A program made the position numbers and the translations under genes. The notes under the pieces were generated by a model. The model saw only the letters and a list, made by a program, of their open reading frames with translations. It searched no databases and was not told the origin of the DNA. Of a stretch of 64,000 nucleotides of DNA, positions 63,140-64,000 are shown piece by piece; positions within the stretch are counted from its first letter, which is position 1, and each line of letters begins with the position of its first letter. Origin of the DNA: M55B167 sp046482825 (lineage in GTDB: Bacteria > Verrucomicrobiota > Kiritimatiellia > RFP12 > UBA1067); NCBI GenBank assembly GCA_046482825.1, contig JAWOEI010000092.1, forward strand, positions 1-64,000. Reading direction: 5' to 3'.

Positions 63140-64000
63140 ATTTTTCGCCTATCTGCAGTATCTGCTGATACGAGTCCTTGGATTTCTGTATGAATTAATT
63201 CCTCCGTCCAAGGCCTACTCTCTCGGCTCGTGCATAGCACGCCCTTTCTACCGCATTCTGAGGGAAAGAAGAACTGTCGCAATCGAAAACATACTCAAAG
63301 CAGGTATAACTGAAAGCAGAAATGAAGCCGACCGCATTGCCAGCAAAGCTTTTGCTCATCTCGGGGGCCATATCTGCGAGGCTTTCAAGGTTCCGGAAGT
63401 TATCAATAAAGAGAACTGGGAAGATCATATTGTTTTCGAATGTTCTGAAGAATGCCGCAAACTGGTTTTCGACGAGCGGGAAAAACCTTTTATACTCGTA
63501 ACAGGACATATAGGAGCCTGGGAAACGGGGATCAGCCTTATGTCTTTCACCCGCCCTGTGATCGCCATTGCCCGTAAAATGAACAATCCCTTTGTTCAAA
63601 AATTCATGGAAACTCACCATTTCCGCGGCGCTATAACTGTTATAGACAAGAACAAAGGGCTCACTCCCGATGTCATTCGCAAATGGAAACGGACAGGTGC
63701 TGTGCTGGCGGTTATGATGGATCAGCATGCAGGCCGTAAAAACGGCATCCTTATCGATTTCATGGGGCGTAAAGCACACACACACACATCTCCCGCCCGT
63801 CTGCATCTTCGTTCCGGCATACCGGTTGTTGTAGGCGCCGTCATCCGCGAAGGACCCTTGAAATATCGTGTAATAGGTGGAAACCCCATACGCTTTGAAT
63901 CCACCGGCAACCGCGAAACCGATATTAAAGAGCTGTTGACCCTCTTCACCCAACGACTGGAAAATTTTGTACGCCAGTATCCAGAACAGTACCTTTGGGC
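63129..64000 (+). CDS. Lipid A acyltransferase LpxL/HtrB-like (3' end outside window)
   Basis: This frame runs open from ATG 63129 to the window end, about 290 codons. LpxL-type enzymes add a secondary acyl chain to Kdo2-lipid A at the inner membrane. The catalytic HX4E motif is GHIGAWETG, followed by AVMMDQHAGRKNG and FMGRKAHTHTSPARLHLRSGIPVV, typical of the acyltransferase fold, and the end near the window border has the canonical YPEQYLW. An N-terminal membrane anchor (LRFFAYLQYLLIRVLGFLY) is visible. It overlaps the upstream TPR gene by 11 bases. With lpxK it confirms lipid A synthesis; lpxL, lpxM and lpxJ-like forms cannot be told apart here. Confidence 0.9.
   Translation, partial: MILRFFAYLQYLLIRVLGFLYELIPPSKAYSLGSCIARPFYRILRERRTVAIENILKAGITESRNEADRIASKAFAHLGGHICEAFKVPEVINKENWEDHIVFECSEECRKLVFDEREKPFILVTGHIGAWETGISLMSFTRPVIAIARKMNNPFVQKFMETHHFRGAITVIDKNKGLTPDVIRKWKRTGAVLAVMMDQHAGRKNGILIDFMGRKAHTHTSPARLHLRSGIPVVVGAVIREGPLKYRVIGGNPIRFESTGNRETDIKELLTLFTQRLENFVRQYPEQYLW

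Noticed and set aside
63195..63953. Minus-strand frame of 252 codons at the right end
   Set aside because: The plus strand encodes an acyltransferase with HX4E and other family motifs across the same stretch; the minus frame is its shadow.

Overview
The window reads as chromosome of a Gram-negative, probably anaerobic or facultatively anaerobic bacterium of the PVC superphylum, most likely Lentisphaerota or Kiritimatiellota. I infer this from lipid A genes (lpxK, lpxL) and outer-membrane-type lipoproteins beside an Rnf electron-transport operon, several secreted glycan-degrading enzymes, and large secreted proteins I cannot assign. No 16S gene is present, so the placement is an inference. Coding density is high. 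I see no CRISPR array, phage, transposase or plasmid gene.

Layout. 1-350: two intergenic hairpins. 351-8822: a giant tandem DUF3857/transglutaminase-like exported protein, an ABC-F ATPase and, on the minus strand, glycogen phosphorylase. 8823-11443: an RRM RNA-binding protein with a structured leader, prephenate dehydrogenase and a MagIII-type DNA glycosylase. 11444-12350: a repeat-rich spacer and a lipoprotein gene broken by an in-frame amber codon. 12351-16900: rnfA-B-C-D-G without rnfE, then two unknown genes. 17979-24793: a carbohydrate block (flavin oxidoreductase, GH29 fucosidase, double glycoamylase-like protein, a truncated enzyme-like ORF and a two-module carbohydrate-binding-like protein). 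25037-27279: rpsB-tsf, with S2 carrying a long repetitive Lys/Ala/Glu tail. 27458-34050 (minus): an 795-residue exported unknown coupled to holA, an SMP-30 lactonase and a GH36-type galactosidase.

34216-47820 (all minus) is a housekeeping run. Read in the direction of transcription it is lpxK-murJ-murG (envelope precursors), tRNA-Ala(CGC), ybeY-cstA-ndk (RNA maturation, peptide/pyruvate uptake and a tandem NDK), rlmH, rsmD-coaD-yceD-rpmF, then plsX-fabD-fabG-acpP (fatty acid and phospholipid initiation, without fabH or fabF). 48030-53387 (plus) holds hemW, nadA, a lipoprotein, a hexose-6-phosphate epimerase, a VanZ-like protein and rarA. 53417-58598 (minus) encodes an unassigned transglutaminase-fold candidate and an AsmA/TamB-like protein. 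58811-64000 (plus) holds kduI, a membrane/TPR protein and an lpxL-type acyltransferase cut by the window end.

No single obvious new defence or biosynthetic system stands out. The best leads are the rnfE-less rnf operon with a small ORF in the rnfE position, the RRM gene leader with mutually exclusive hairpins, the C-H-N transglutaminase-like protein, the tandem NDK with an apparently dead first half, the recently duplicated S2 tail, and the amber-interrupted lipoprotein.
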